Assembly (NCBI GenBank): GCA_951799425.1
Contig: OX637402.1
Span: 26,938,492 to 27,002,491 of the forward strand
Length of the DNA stretch: 64,000 nucleotides
Direction: 5' to 3'
Source of the DNA: Ilex aquifolium
Taxonomy: Eukaryota > Streptophyta > Magnoliopsida > Aquifoliales > Aquifoliaceae
Shown: piece by piece, positions 32,278 to 45,211 of the stretch
Layout: each line of letters opens with the position of its first letter
Numbering within the stretch: position 1 is the first letter of the stretch
Made by a program: the position numbers and the translations under genes
The notes under the pieces: model-generated
The model's database searches: none
What the model saw: the letters and a program-made list of their open reading frames with translations, nothing else
What the model was told of the DNA's origin: nothing

Positions 32278-32751
32278 GTAAGTTGTTTCTTTTCCTCTTT
32301 AATCTTTGGCCCCACCATCACACAACCAATAATTTTCAACTGTGAGTTGTTAGATATTCAATAGATTCAATAGATGTGTCTTATTGATACTTACTATATA
32401 TTCAATAGATGTGATGTTCGAAATATTTAATGGCGGCCTAGGCAAGAGTTTCAGCTGCCTTGTTTTTGGTCAGCACTGGGCATATCGTCGAATAGATATT
32501 ATACGTTATTTGAACATAATCTATATAATAAAGTAGCTTACAATTCAAATCTAAAGATAAACAAAATCACTTTTGCTTTTCGCGGTTTAGATCGCTTTAA
32601 ATTTTACTTTAAAATTAATCTAACGGCTAATATTAACATCCTAAATTTAATAGGAAAAATAGAGTTTTAAGGGTGTGTTTAGAGTGATTTTTTAAAAGTA
32701 CTTCTAAAAATTATTGTTCATAAATACTTCAAAAAATAATAATAGTGTTTG

Positions 32752-32965
32752 AAACCGCCACACCACTACCTCTACCCCACCACCACCGCCGCCGCCCCCA
32801 CCACCTCTGCCGCCGCCACCATCACTACCACCGTCGCCACCACCTCCTCCGCCGCCGCCAACACCACCACCACCATCGCCGCCGCCCTCGCCACCACAGT
32901 CATTGTCACCCACCACAACCATCACCGTCTCTTACTACCACCACTGCCGCCCACCACCTCTTACC
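32752..32965. repeat. CCG/CCA trinucleotide-rich tract
   Basis: Imperfect ccaccaccgccgccgcc-type repeat, strikingly C-rich against the AT-rich surroundings. It is open in several frames on both strands as Pro/Thr/His or Gly runs, which is a property of the repeat and not evidence of a gene. Confidence 0.85.
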
Positions 32966-33755
32966 CCCACTACAAATCGATGCATAAATTCTTTTATCTC
33001 TTCTCTATGTTTGTGATTTGATTTTAAATATGAATACAAATATGTTTATTGTTTACCATTTTTTATTACTCTATGCCTTCAGGCACAGACAATAACTAGT
33101 TTATTGATATAATGCATCATAACTATTAAATTGCTCGTGGGTCTTAATTAATATTAAAATTTATTATCAATTCAATGACAATGATTTATTAAGTTATCAA
33201 ATTATATTAATAAATTAGGTCCAAATAACTTACTCATAATAAAATATCTGAATACTTCGTCGATAGTATCCACAATACATATACTTTTGGTATGAAAGTA
33301 TATATGTCTAGCAATAGATGAATACAGATCTTGTTGGGATATTATCTCGGTATTAATAGATGAAAAAAATTGTATTTTGCATTGACGCTGTCTTTTTGAA
33401 TGCATACAAAGGAATTGTATTGGAAGTCTTGGCTCAAGACATTTACTTCCTTTGTGGTTCTTTTATTAAGAGCCAGGTTGATTCGCATTGACGTTGTCTT
33501 TTTTTTTTGTATGCACACATTTTTCAATCAAAGAAATTTATTTACTTTTCCAAAAAAAAAACTCCGATGACGCAACAAAGAATAATAAAAGAACTACGAA
33601 TAGGATAAATTTCCACGAACAAAATCCATCACGACAAGAAAATTTATTGATCACAAGCATATTTTGCCTTGCGGCTTACAACTTTATTTAAAGGGGCATG
33701 CAAATGTTTTACTCTACAAAATTTAATGCAATATAAATAGAAATCTTGTAGAGCT
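32966..33755. other. Intergenic sequence and 3' flank of the intact laccase
   Basis: The part from about 33600 to 33755 is the likely 3' untranslated region of the minus-strand laccase; its aaatttattgatcacaag resembles gaatttattgatcggcag in the split paralogue. The rest shows no gene. Confidence 0.5.
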
Positions 33756-36700
33756 TCAACATGGTGGCATGTCTGGAGGTGGGGGCAACATTTTGGCATT
33801 TGGGTGTTTCCCATTTTTCACTATGAAAGTCATATCCATCCCCCAACTTAGGTGGCGATCTAAATGGCAGTGCATTAACCACACTCCTGCAAAAAAAATA
33901 AAAAATAAAAATATTCAACACCAATACTAGTAATATAACAAAGAAAATAAATTTTATTTTGACCCCTTAACGATGTAGAACATTATTCTCCCTTTTTTAC
34001 TGATAAATTGCCCTGTCACAATTATGTTTCCTAAATAACATCCAAATATGATTATTAATTTTACACTGCTCCAAGAAGAATAGACCAATATTTAAGGGTG
34101 TGAGGTGTAATTTTACCTAATAATAACAATAATAAATGTGAATAGCAAAAGGAATGCAATGTACCAGGGTTCTTTGCCTTGAATCTGATAGCAGCCCAGC
34201 CGTTCTTTGGGACTGCAATGGTATTCTGTAGAGGAGGGTCAACAAGATTATACTTCAAAGGGTCCTTGATTTTGTCAAAATTTCCAAATCCCCACCCAAC
34301 AACATAGAAACTATATCCATGCAAATGCATGGGATGATCAATCCCAGCCACCAAATTGGTTCCCTGGAAAACAAGCTCCACCGTGGAATTATATTCAAGC
34401 ACTCTCACTTTAGTTGCCTTCGTTGACCTCTGGTATTCCGCCGGAATAGTTCGGTTCGTGTAATCGAATGCCACTGGAGGAAATTTAGGAAAATCATCTC
34501 CAAAAACACCATTAATGCCCTTGTAATAAGCTTCAAGAATGTCAATTCTTGGGTTTTCGAAGGTCATGTTGTTCACACTGGCCGCGAATCGTTGATCATT
34601 TGGACCCTCACAAGATGTATTACGATCACATGGTTGTGTATTAATGGAGACTGTAAAATATAACTTAGTGCTGATTTTCAGTGGTACATGGACTGGATGG
34701 TCTTTGCTGGCTAAACTTCTCAGGCTGCCGGTGAAATTCACCGAGGCTTTCGTGTCGTTGAAGGCTGGAAGATGAGGGTAGGATGAGGGTGAAGATGGAG
34801 TGTAGTTTCCACTATACTGAATAATGGCTGTGGTGGTGCTTTTGTCGTAACCAACCACGCTGGCGCTGTTGTAGGCCTTAGCAGCCATGTAATAGTGATC
34901 TGGTTGTTGGTTGGCCTCTAACAAGAAATCAATGGTTTGTCCGGGCGATATCGCGAGATAGTCACTTTTCAATGGCTTGGTGTAGCCACCGTCTGTTCCG
35001 ACAACGGTGATCTTGTGTTTGGCGATGGCGAAGAAGAGAATGTTGTTCATGGCACTGTTGACCATTCGGAACAAATAAGTCTTGCCAAGATCCACTGTCA
35101 ATTTGAATGTATCTGCAGATATGGTGATCACAAGTCATTGCTAGTTCAACATGATTAATCAATTCCTAACTTCTGTCACATTTTGCTAACGTTGTGGATT
35201 AAATTCACCCTCTTCAATGTAAATATGTATTGGCAAAACATGATTTTATTACAAAAACCTCTAAAAGTGTGGGCCAAACATACACCTTTATGTAAAATAT
35301 TGATAGATTGAGAAAAGAGTAATAAACGGTAATTTGGGGAGGAAAAAATCCCAAAATGATGCACAGAATATGCCAAATATAGGAAATTACCATGACAAGG
35401 ATATATCAATAACCCAATTAATGACTTCTTGTGCAACTAGAATTTTTTTTTTTTTTTTTTTTGGACTTCTTGTGCAACTTGATTGGCATGAAGAATTTTG
35501 TATTCAAGATCGAACTGAAAAAACCTGAAAATTTTAAATATTATCATATTATTGATGCCAAATTGGCTAACTAGTGTGCAAAACTGGTACTCATCAAATT
35601 TGTAAGAGAAAAAAGGTGAATAAAATTGAAACCTTGTTTTGAGCATGGGTATAGATCACCAGGTTGACCATTTATAAGGAAAGCATCAGAAACATTTGGG
35701 TCTCCCCCATTCTGAAGGAATTCAGTAAGAACCGCTTGTACATCACTCTTCCACCACTCTCCTGCATTAATTTCAACATATTAGACATTTGACTATTAGG
35801 TAGTCGGGTTTTAACAATTTTATAAGATATTCTTCTCGTTGCCATATATGTTGTCACGATTCAATCGTGTCAAGTGGTGACTCAACGAGATCGATTAGGC
35901 TCAATCCCAATTTGTAGGATCAATCCCAATATTTCCAATCAGAAGTTATCAATATGTAGCAAGAGTTTTATACCTAATATAATGGGCACTTCTGCATGAG
36001 GCTTAGGAAAGGGATAAGTGGTTCCCTTCTTTGGATAGACAAAGATAGCGCCATGAACTGTAGCTCGCGACCAATCGCTGTGTGCATGCCACCATATAGT
36101 TCCTTCCTCATCACTAAGCAAAATCTTTTGGCTAAACTTTGCACCTGGTTGAATAGGGCATTGTGTAATAAATTCTGGTCCATCTGTCCATGGATACCTT
36201 GGCTGTTTCACTCCATGCCTGCAAAATGAATTCCATTGCATTTTTCATTGATGAGATAAAGTTTGATGTAGATTATGTTATTAACTTCAGTAATAGGCTA
36301 ACGTTATATGATACCAGACTTAATTTTTTGGCATTATATTGACAAATGATTCCCAATCTATAGTTTAAATTATTTGTAGCTATAGATTGGGAAAAGACTA
36401 AATTAAGTAAACAATAAAACAATGAAACATTTCACTTGTCATTTCGTGGGTGGACAAAACAGGAGGTATAGTAGTAAATGGTTATGTTTCGGTATCGTAC
36501 TTTAATAAGATAATTATTGAAACTTTCACACAGAAACAAAATGGCTCATACCAGTGGATGGTGATATTTTGGTTGCCTCTGTTATAAACGTCAACAAGGA
36601 TTGTATCATCTTTGTGAGCATATAGAGTTGGGCCAGGAAATTGTCCATTCACTGTCAAGATGTTCTTGGTGCTGCAAAGTCTTGTGTATGGAGTTTCTTG

Positions 36701-37805
36701 CACCTGTGAATTAAAAAGTTAGCACCAGCAGAGTTTAGTGTATGGAGTTTCTTGCACCTTTTAAACCACTAACTACTCTAAAACTTTAGCTATTAGATAA
36801 GTGCAACTTAGGTATTTATAAACTTCAATATATTCTTTTACATGCAGACTATATTTTATGACATGCACCATGTGCAAATCTTTTTAATTATGAAAATGAC
36901 GGTGATATTCGAACACAGATCTCATGCTTTACTATGGGATCTTCCTCTCAACTGCTTAGCATGATTCCTTTTGAGGATTTTTTTGTATAATGTTAGGACT
37001 TGAATTCTTGGGGAAGTGCTGAGTATCCTCTATACTTCCCTCTGAATTCTGATCTTTCTTTTCTATTTTGATGGACAACATTAGTTGTACTTTTGTTTGC
37101 TCATGTATATAGATTCTTTTCAATACAAACTTTACCTTTCGAGACAATTTTAAACCACCAACTAACTACCTATTGTGTATGTCCAATCTTGAGACCCTAC
37201 AACTACTAATTCCATGAAGTAAACTTTGTCGACCATACATATGCAGGAGGGACATATCCAGAAATTTTATCAGAGGGTGACCTTTAAATTTTTGAGAAAG
37301 CATGAGGGTAAAGCCTATATAATCTTGGACTATTTAACCTCATATAACATAATAAGAGGAATTTTCTAAACTTTATGCCATTTAAAATCATTGAAGATGC
37401 GCACGAGGATTAGAGGTAAGAGGTGCACACTACACTAATCTTAATTTGGTCAGTAATTGGATAAAAAAAATTGAAGGATAATTAATTAATTATCCCTTCA
37501 ACCCGTATTTCATATAACGCAAAACAGGAGAGCTTCGTGGAGCTTTTGGTTCCACCACACCAAATCCTGCAAGCCCTTTGGTCTGAAGCGAGTAGTGTAG
37601 CTTATGTAAAAGGGTCTCAATGACCTGTTTAACTTTCGAAAGCACCGAAAAAAAAAAATAACATGAAACTTTACATGAATGAGATGATCACTGTACTCAC
37701 CACGAATGTACGACGAATTATAGAAGCTTCAGAATGGGTAAAGCCATCAAATAATAGAAACCCTAAAAACTGCAAGATCAAAACTTTCATGATCATCGAC
37801 CCCAT
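33756..37805 (-). CDS. Laccase (multicopper oxidase), six exons, apparently intact
   Basis: Exons on minus: 37701-37805, 36552-36703, 35974-36218, 35633-35761, 34165-35112, 33756-33886 (105+152+245+129+948+131 = 1,710 bp; 569 residues). All introns are GT-AG and all junctions keep frame. Residues 1 to about 28 form a signal peptide ([20 protein letters not shown]), so the enzyme is secreted, probably to the cell wall. Copper ligands: HWHG about 85-88, WWHAHSDW about 128-135, HPMHLHG about 470-476, [12 protein letters not shown] about 532-543. The last residue, Met, is in the axial position of the type 1 copper site. Known family role: one-electron oxidation of phenols with reduction of O2 to water. 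The C terminus PPPPDMPPC and the general pattern suggest the laccase-14/15 side of the plant family, but I cannot assign an orthologue. It is the only laccase of the window with every exon. Confidence 0.93.
36733..36759 (-). repeat. Partial duplication of the laccase exon 2 acceptor region
   Basis: gtgtatggagtttcttgcacct occurs in exon 2 at 36684-36705 and again 54 bp upstream in intron 1 (36738-36759), with weaker similarity continuing on the exon side. The copy also has AG|GTGCAAG, so it could act as a decoy acceptor. Splicing there would add 54 bases, in frame, but with a TAA stop after 12 codons. Confidence 0.8.
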
Positions 37806-37876
37806 TTTGAAGCAATTGAACTGTTTTCTGTGTTACTAGCAAGCTTGCCTTTCTGCTATCTGCATAAGCGTCAAAG

Positions 37877-37885
37877 CTATTTATT
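37877..37885 (-). promoter_or_regulatory. TATA-like box of the intact laccase gene
   Basis: On minus, AATAAATAG lies about 72-80 bases before the ATG at 37805, at the same place as the TATAAAAAG of laccase gene 2. It is weaker than a consensus box. Confidence 0.5.
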
Positions 37886-40280
37886 GAGGTTTGGGAGAGA
37901 AGAAGGTAATGTCTTGTACTTTTCATGGAAAACATTAACAGAATGTTTCTTATTTAAAGTGAATTCTCCATATGCTCCACAGACATCAAGTCTTGACTTT
38001 CTTCTTCTCTGATGATTACAATTTTCTATTACTTTGAATCTGGCCATTTCTTACCGCCACAATAATGTCATGAAATTTTCCTAGTGCCTATGAGTTGAAA
38101 TTATATTTTTCCTCATTTTCTCCCTCTTCCCCACCAAAAAAAAAGGGGGGGATACATTGTTATTATTTAAAGAAATTCGGGATATGATATAAAAATTTCA
38201 GAGGATAAAATTAATATTTTAAAACTTTTCGAGAGGAAAGTGTAATTCACCCCATAAATCTCCTAATTGCCATCCTTGTCAGAAAACACGTGCATGAAAT
38301 TTTTGTTTTTTCTTTGCTGACAGTTTGAATGCAAGAACTTTGATCTCATCGCAGACTTTACTCAAGGTTTTTTGATTGGAGAATTCTAGGGTGCCTAATA
38401 ATTGACACTTTGGAAAAAACTTCTAATTTTATTTTTTCATAACCAAAAAATTATTTTAAACGTCAACTAAACTTATAATTACAATGTAAATTTGATATAT
38501 GAGGACTCACCATCAGACCATACACTTAACTAGTATATTTCTTGAGTGATTCGGGAGTTCGAGATAATAACCATGATGTCTTTCCATAAGAATTACTTTG
38601 ATGGTTTACCTTTTATTTTTATAATTCAAGATGCTCAAATAAAATTTAAAAAAAAAATCATCGAAAGGATGGCTCTAAAGATGAGATTAAAAATGTTAAG
38701 TCAGAAATAACATGTGCTGAAATCGTTCTTGAGGTAAAAAAAAAAAATAGAGTATAATAAAATAATGGGCTTTTCTCTCTTATTTTTTATTTCAATATTG
38801 AATTATTATTTGTCTGATATTTTTTAGTTGTCATCCTCTAACATAAAAAATAAGTCATTTTATCATACGAGGAAAAACAACTTGCTCACGTAAAAACAAG
38901 GAACTAGTGGGCCGAACTTTAAGTTGTCATATTTGGAAGATTAAAATATTTACCGTTGTTAAAAGATTAAATGTAAATAGATTGATTTACTATGATTAAA
39001 AGTTTAAAGTCTAATTGTAAGAGAAATAGTTAGATCTAAATAGTCTGGACTATTGTTGTACTTTATGCAGGAATGATTATTTATTTATAGATTTCAACAA
39101 CAATATAAATATTAATTCAGTGTATAATCATCCCTCGGTAGTCAAATCATGAGTAATGCGGTGTGAATAAATTTCACTAATCATAATTTATTATCTTCAA
39201 ATGAGAGGTGAGTCTTAGAAATGAAAATTGAGTCGTGTTACGTTATGATTATATTATGTCATTTTGAATTTTATAATAAGTATTACTCGATACGAACCCG
39301 ACTTATTTAATTTATTATATTATATGATTGATCACTAACTTGACCTATCTATTAATAATTGCATGTTCTGGTTGACACACATAGCTCATAAACCAAAAAT
39401 TTATGATTAAAATCTCCTCTCTTAATCAAACCAACCGCTCATCGACTTTGTATTAACTAAAAACCCACTTGGTTCCAATTCTTACAAATTTAAGTAAAAT
39501 TCTATAATCATACCATCATTCAATTAGTACCAAATTGAAAATTTGAAAACATTTGAAAGTTTTTCATGTTATTCAAGTTAAATACGTTTTTTTTTTGTTG
39601 GGTAATTTGTGTTTAATACTAACCCGACATATTTCTTATTTTGTTAGTAGGTTGTATTATTTTTTTTAGTTTGCATAAAAAATTAATTAGTTGTAACACT
39701 CTAATTTTTGTGGTTGAAGTTACCACTCCTTAATGAGTCTTAATATTAATTAGGGTATAGTGCCATTCTACACCACCAGTGAATTTAGTTCAGTAGATCT
39801 GATACAAATATGACTAAAAAATTATTTCATATAAATATAAACTTGGTTTACAGAGATCTAGATTTTAAAATCCTACCTTTGTTACGTGTTCTATCAATTA
39901 GTACAGAAGAAATATATTGAAGGGGACCAAAATCTGACTGCTTGTCATCGTATGTATCACAATCTTATTAAGTAATTTTTTTTTCTTTCGTGTTATCTAA
40001 GTTTTTAAGAGGTACCAATGGTAACAAGGTAATAATAAGACTCAACGTGTTCGTATCATTTCTACAACCACTCCACTACTTCCTTAGTAACGAAAAAAAA
40101 ACGAGTCATAATTGCTGTAAAAGTAAAAAATGTATGACTTTTGTCCCTTTATTTTCTGTATTCTAGAATCTCCATTTCCGAATCTAATGAAAAAAAAAAA
40201 AGCAAAAAAGTCCTTAAATTGAACCAATGGACGTTAAACGGTGCATCAATACATAGGATATGGCAAATTGAACTTTTGCA
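37886..40280. other. Upstream intergenic DNA; no gene recognised
   Basis: AT-rich sequence upstream of the intact laccase. A stretch near 39220-39370 (cgtgttacgttatg…gaacccgacttattt) resembles the degenerate repeat inside the CACTA element at 3320-3560. Nothing else could be identified. Confidence 0.45.
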
Positions 40281-40434
40281 CTTTCGATATGTCAAGTTTG
40301 CCAAATCGATAGTCTTAGTCAATTACCCAACACATTAAAAATAACTAACTTCTAGCCACCTCTTTCTAGCCACCTCTTAATCAAACTTACTTGGTTGTCG
40401 GGGAAAGTTCAACTCTTGGGAGCCACCTCTTTCT
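40281..40434 (+). repeat. About 154-bp direct repeat, copy a
   Basis: The segment from ctttcgatatgtcaagtttg to agccacctctttct occurs again at 45059-45211 with a few indels (the second has a short attcttgctttaaccat replacement). The two copies flank about 4.6 kb. Confidence 0.8.
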
Positions 40435-40493
40435 ATGTGCACCAAATATTGCTCTAAAATTAATTCATCCCATCCCATTTTATTTCATCCATT

Positions 40494-41272
40494 CCCTTTT
40501 TGCTCATTACCAATCTTAACCCCAACCCTAAACCTAACCTTAACCCTCCCTCAACAGTGATGATAATGATAATTACAATCAAAGGTTTCCTTATACCAAT
40601 TGCTTAAATGGCGAATCCATCCATAAATTCATTACAACAGAACCTTGTTGTGTAAGTAATTGAATTTTTCTAAACACAGACCGTGCTCGACTGGTTTTTC
40701 CCACCCTTTTGCATGACTTGTTTCTTATTTTCTTGGTAGATTGTTAAAAGAAAGCACAATAATAACAAGAAAAGAAGAATCCTTATGTAGATGTTCTAGA
40801 GTTTCAGAAAAAAACAAAAGAAAAAGAATGATCAAATGATGTTTCACTATTGTTTTGCTGAGATAAAACTATATGTTCTCTGTTCTTAAACTACTCCCAA
40901 GAGAAGAAAGAGATATTGTTTGGGTTAGGATGGGATGAATTTAATAATTAATGGGATAAGTGAAATGGAAAAAGGGAATTTAATGGGGTTTGACTTCGAA
41001 ATTTATGGAGCAGGAATTGTCTCACCCAAATTATGTAGTGCATGATTAATTAAAAAGATTAATCTTCGTGTATTGGTATAATTTATATATATAACAAGTT
41101 TTATATAACTTCATAACGTGTCATTTACTAAAAATTAGACAAAAGTATAACGAAACCTCCTTGTAACAACCATTTGTGACTCGAAGGTACACCTGTCAAC
41201 GAATTGGGTTGAGTTTGGATTGGATTCTGACTTATCCAAATCCGAATTTAAGTTCAAAAGTCCGATCCGATA
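40494..41272. repeat. About 770-bp interspersed repeat, copy b of three
   Basis: Matches 1528-2297 and 48658-49427 over nearly the whole length, with more differences than those two show from each other. It is the only copy not next to a laccase fragment, which shows that the repeat is not laccase intron sequence. Telomere-like words (ccccaaccctaaacctaacc) open it but are too irregular to be telomeric. Confidence 0.78.
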
Positions 41273-42966
41273 ATTCGATAGATTTTATTTTCGTAGTTCA
41301 TATTTGAATTCGTTAACAATCTAAAATTCAATCTGATCCGAATAACTTAATTAACTAAGTTTTAACAAATTATACCTAATTTTTTACTAATTTTTTTTAA
41401 ATAATTACTTAATTTCTTTAATATTTATAGAAAAAATTATAAATTATTCGGATTGGCTCGAATACAAGTATATCCAAATTCAAATCTATAAATATAAGAT
41501 ATCGAATTCGATTTCAAATTTAAATTATTAATAAAAAATAATAATTTATATCCAACTAATTTAATTTAAATTCAAATTGAATTCAGATCAAAATTTAATC
41601 GCCTACCCGAAGGTGTAGCAGCCATTAGGTAAAACAATTACCGGCAATCATTGCGACAAGTCATAAATGTATCGACATGGCGCGTGGTGTTTTACTTATC
41701 AGATGAACTTTTTAAACAGTGGCTAGAGTTCAAAATCAAATAGCTGACATGAAAAATAAATATTGAATTTTAAAGTAATAAAAATGATATAAAAAGTAGT
41801 GTCACACTATTTAATCTTTATTTTTTACTTGTATTTTTTATTAGCAATAATGTTATTCATATTTAATTTATTGACATAATCATTTATAACTATTAATTTA
41901 ATAATTATAATAAATTAGTTCAATAAATTATATCAATTTAATAATGCATTGCCAATTCTAACAAGATTTCTTGCCGAATCTCTTATCTTTTGCCTGAAGC
42001 AAAAGGGAATCACAAGTTCACAATTATGAATCAGCGGCTAACCGGGTCATTATCATGCAGTGAATGAATCCATTTTGGGCACGCAAGGAAGAGACAATCA
42101 CACTTGAAATTTGACTTTTATAATTTTGGACAATATCTAGATTCTACACGCAATTGAGTCAGATAATTGCCAGATTTGGATGGTCCAGAACCATCAAGGC
42201 TTTATCTTGTGCTGTCTATGGGCTTTGTCTTTATAAGTCTGGACCTTTTTAGAGCTCAGGATCTTTTGAGCTTGCAGAAAATGGCCCAAGCAACTCGTTC
42301 AAACGAACTCTCTTGAGCACGAGCTGGGCCACAGACCGGTTGCAAAAAAACTTAGAGTAACAAGTTCGGCACGGTAACAAGTTCGGAACTCAGGAGCCTA
42401 GCACAGGGCCAGTCTGCAAAGCTGCAGCATAACACGTGGACAGGAGACAAGGGAACATTACCTGACGGCTCTGATGAACAAAAACTCACAGATAGTAGAG
42501 ATAAACATCTATATCGTAAAATCAATTTTTTACTAAAGGAAAAAGACATATATACTAGAATCGTAACCATAGAATACGACCCTAATCGAAATGCATACAT
42601 TTGTCTCATACACTATATGGGGATAGTGAGAAAATGGATCAAGTACTACCGTCAGCGAGTAGTGAATTCAAAAAGGCTTTGGGGACCACAACACTAGAAT
42701 AAAGGCAAACATAGAAGGGACCACAGAATTAACCAAAAAGAATAAATACGAAACTCTAACTATCAGTTGTATAAATAGCCAACAAGACTACAATGCACAA
42801 GAGAGCCATTTTTCTATAAGCACCAAGTGAAACCTAGGCAATGTCTTGTAAAGACTTCGAGCCAAACTTTTGAGACCGATCTTCAACGATCCCAAACTTT
42901 TGAAAAAGTTATAATTTAACCCGCAAAAAATTATAACTTACACTTCAAAACATTACTCTTTTTAAA
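41273..42966. other. Intergenic DNA; no gene recognised
   Basis: AT-rich to about 41600, then more mixed sequence. Around 42660-42900 there is a gttgtataaatagccaac box followed by an LTR-leader-like stretch, which might be part of an old LTR, but neither ends nor a primer site could be defined. Confidence 0.35.
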
Positions 42967-43186
42967 GGGCGAAATTTACTTTGTACCTTGAAAGATTTTA
43001 AATTTTTTATTTTGTATTTTCAAAAATTAAAATTTTCACATTGTATTGTAACCCTTTTGTTATTATAACGTGGTCTTTCTGTTACTTTTTCGTTAGTTTT
43101 TTAGTTAGTATCAATGAGTTGACTTTTGAAGAAAAAAATAATGGAGCTAACAAAATGACTACAATATAAAACTTTTAATACATTAA

Positions 43187-43858
43187 GGGCTCGTTTGGTT
43201 GCCGTATTAGAAATGGATGGACAAAATGAAAGATTAAATAAGGTATTAGAATAATACGTAATTTTATCTAGTGTTTGACAATATGAGCAATGCTATTGGG
43301 ACCTAAAAATCTGACATAAAAATCTGACCTAATTCACTGTGACCTTTGGATTCACTGTAGACCCCATCAAACATTGGAACTTGGTGTTGATTCAATGATT
43401 CCTATGAAGCTACATCATTATGTCAGATTTTTATGTCAGATTTTTAGGTCCAAATAGCATTTTCCTTGACAATATACAACATAAACGTTGGATAGTAGTT
43501 ATTTAATCCAATTGTGTTTGGTTAGGAAATTATTTTATCGTATTAATGTTGAATTAACAAAAATACCCTTAATCAATGTTTTTTACATTGATGATAGTTT
43601 GATTTTATCAGTTAGGGGTTATAATAGTAAATGTGTAGAATAATATGTTTAAGTTGAATTATAATACCACCTCTCTTGGTGGTATCAAAATACCTCCATA
43701 ATACAGGCCTATCGTATAAAAAATATACGATTAGTATATATTTTTTAAATTAATACGGTATCAAATTTGCTTACCAAACAAAATATTAGACCCGATTAAA
43801 TAAAAAATAATATAATCCAATATTTATTCTCCTCATAATACGTCTACCAAACAAGCCC
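43187..43858. mobile_element. Tourist/PIF-Harbinger-type MITE nested in the outer one
   Basis: The ends are GGGCTCGTTTGGTTGCCG and, in reverse complement, GGGCTTGTTTGGTAGACG, followed by tatta. TAA is duplicated on both sides (43184-43186 and 43859-43861), the 3-bp target typical of this group. The length includes a further MITE at 43285-43465. Confidence 0.82.
43285..43465. mobile_element. Innermost 181-bp MITE
   Basis: The inverted ends are gagcaatgctattgggacct and, in reverse complement, ggaaaatgctatttggacct; both continue aaaaatctgacataaaaatc. TTGACAATAT is duplicated on both sides (43275-43284, 43466-43475), so this is probably Mutator type. A related sequence (ctgacctaat, caacaccaaa, gatggggtcca) is at about 45400-45560. 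Confidence 0.87.
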
Positions 43859-43952
43859 TAAGAATACAATATAAAAAATTTAATCTTTAAAGTTACAAAA
43901 TAAAAAATTTAAAATCTTTCAAGGTTCAAAATATGAAAAATCCCTTTTTAAA

Positions 43953-45058
43953 TGGTTTTGTACAAGACAAGTAGTGTGATGGAATTGGGCCACTGATGTG
44001 GGCCGTTATCCATTGGCCTAAAGAGACAAGACCGGTCGGCCTAACTTCTCGATAGGTTGTGTGCCATTCCGTTGGTTTGAAAAAACAGGTTGTGGTCCTT
44101 TTCGAAAGCATCTCTTGTGTTAGAGTCGATTAAAATTTATATTTGTTTCGAGTCAATTAATATTTGGTTCAAGTTGATTAAAATTTAAGAAAAATTGTAG
44201 CCACACCCCTTCTAGTACCGCATCTTCAAAGACACCCCCTATATTTTCAAAAACATCACCGACTCCCCTTTTTGTTGATATTTAAACATCACTGACACCT
44301 CATACCATTAAATCACCATTTATAATAAAAATAAATTATCTAAAATACCAAAATTTCCCCTACATAAACGTCAAACAATCTTTTCACATAAAATTCGATT
44401 AAAATTTGAGCCAATTAAAATTCATTTTTCTATATTAAAATTTGAGTCGATTAAAATTTGATTCAAGCTGATTAAATTTTATTTTTTTACGTAATAAAAT
44501 TTGAGCCTATTAAAAGTCTTTTACGTAATTCGAGTCAAATTGAGCTCTACTTGAGTTGTTAGCCATATTTAAAATTCATTTTGAATCGATTAAAATTAAT
44601 ATTTATTTATTTATTAAAATTCGATTCAGCTTGATTAAAATTTATGTTTTAAAAAATTTGAGTCAATTAAAATTTATGTTTTTTTATGTATCAAAATTTA
44701 AACCGATTAAAATTTAAAGAGAATTACACTCAAACCCCATGATATTTGAAATATTAGACACATACCATCTGAAGTTTGTACGCGCCTAACACTTAGACCC
44801 CTGTTGTAAATATATTCGTTAATAAATTACATCTAGACCCCCTAAAATTGTAGACATATAATACTTAGACCCTTAAGTTTAAAATGTTATATTTAGACCA
44901 AAAACACTCCAATCAAAGATAGAATATCAAATATTTTAAATTTTACAATTAAAATTCTTGTTCTATTGTATCATTTATTGAAATAAAATCAAAAATCAAA
45001 AATTTAATTTTTTCTTAAATATCGTAATTAATATACAATTATATTGTCTATTGGATAT
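43953..45058. other. Repeat-rich intergenic DNA
   Basis: It contains gattaaaatttgagtcgatt-type units (44110-44170, 44390-44720) related to the foldback at 31012, a segment with caccccttctagtacc (44205), and a fragment (44717-45052) of the MITE family at 7388. No gene. Confidence 0.6.
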
Positions 45059-45211
45059 CTTTCGATATGTCAAGTTTGCCAAATCGATAGTCTTAGTCAA
45101 TTACCCAACACATTAAAAATAACTAACTTCTAGCTATATTCTTGCTTTAACCATTCAAACTTACTTGGTTGTTGGGGAAGAAAGTTCAACTCTTGGGAGC
45201 CACCTCTTTCT
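45059..45211 (+). repeat. About 154-bp direct repeat, copy b
   Basis: Second copy of 40281-40434, in the same orientation. Confidence 0.8.

Larger units (their letters stand above)
42967..43943. mobile_element. Outer MITE of a three-level nest (Mutator type)
   Basis: The left arm gggcgaaatttactttgtac…ccttgaaagattttaaattt and the right arm, in reverse complement gggatttttcatattttg…ccttgaaagattttaaattt, form long inverted ends. CTTTTTAAA flanks both sides (42958-42966 and 43944-43952), a 9-bp duplication. Its middle is occupied by the Tourist-like element at 43187-43858. Confidence 0.75.

Noticed and set aside
32745..33021. Pro/Thr/His-rich or Gly-rich proteins in the CCG tract
   Set aside because: Open on both strands and several frames as expected of a trinucleotide repeat; no start context, domain or splice support.
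40500..40550. Telomere-like ccctaaa words
   Set aside because: Only a few irregular copies inside the 770-bp repeat; not a telomeric array.
42352..42609. 85-codon minus-strand frame
   Set aside because: No recognisable motif, no neighbouring exons; composition fits chance in this less AT-rich patch.
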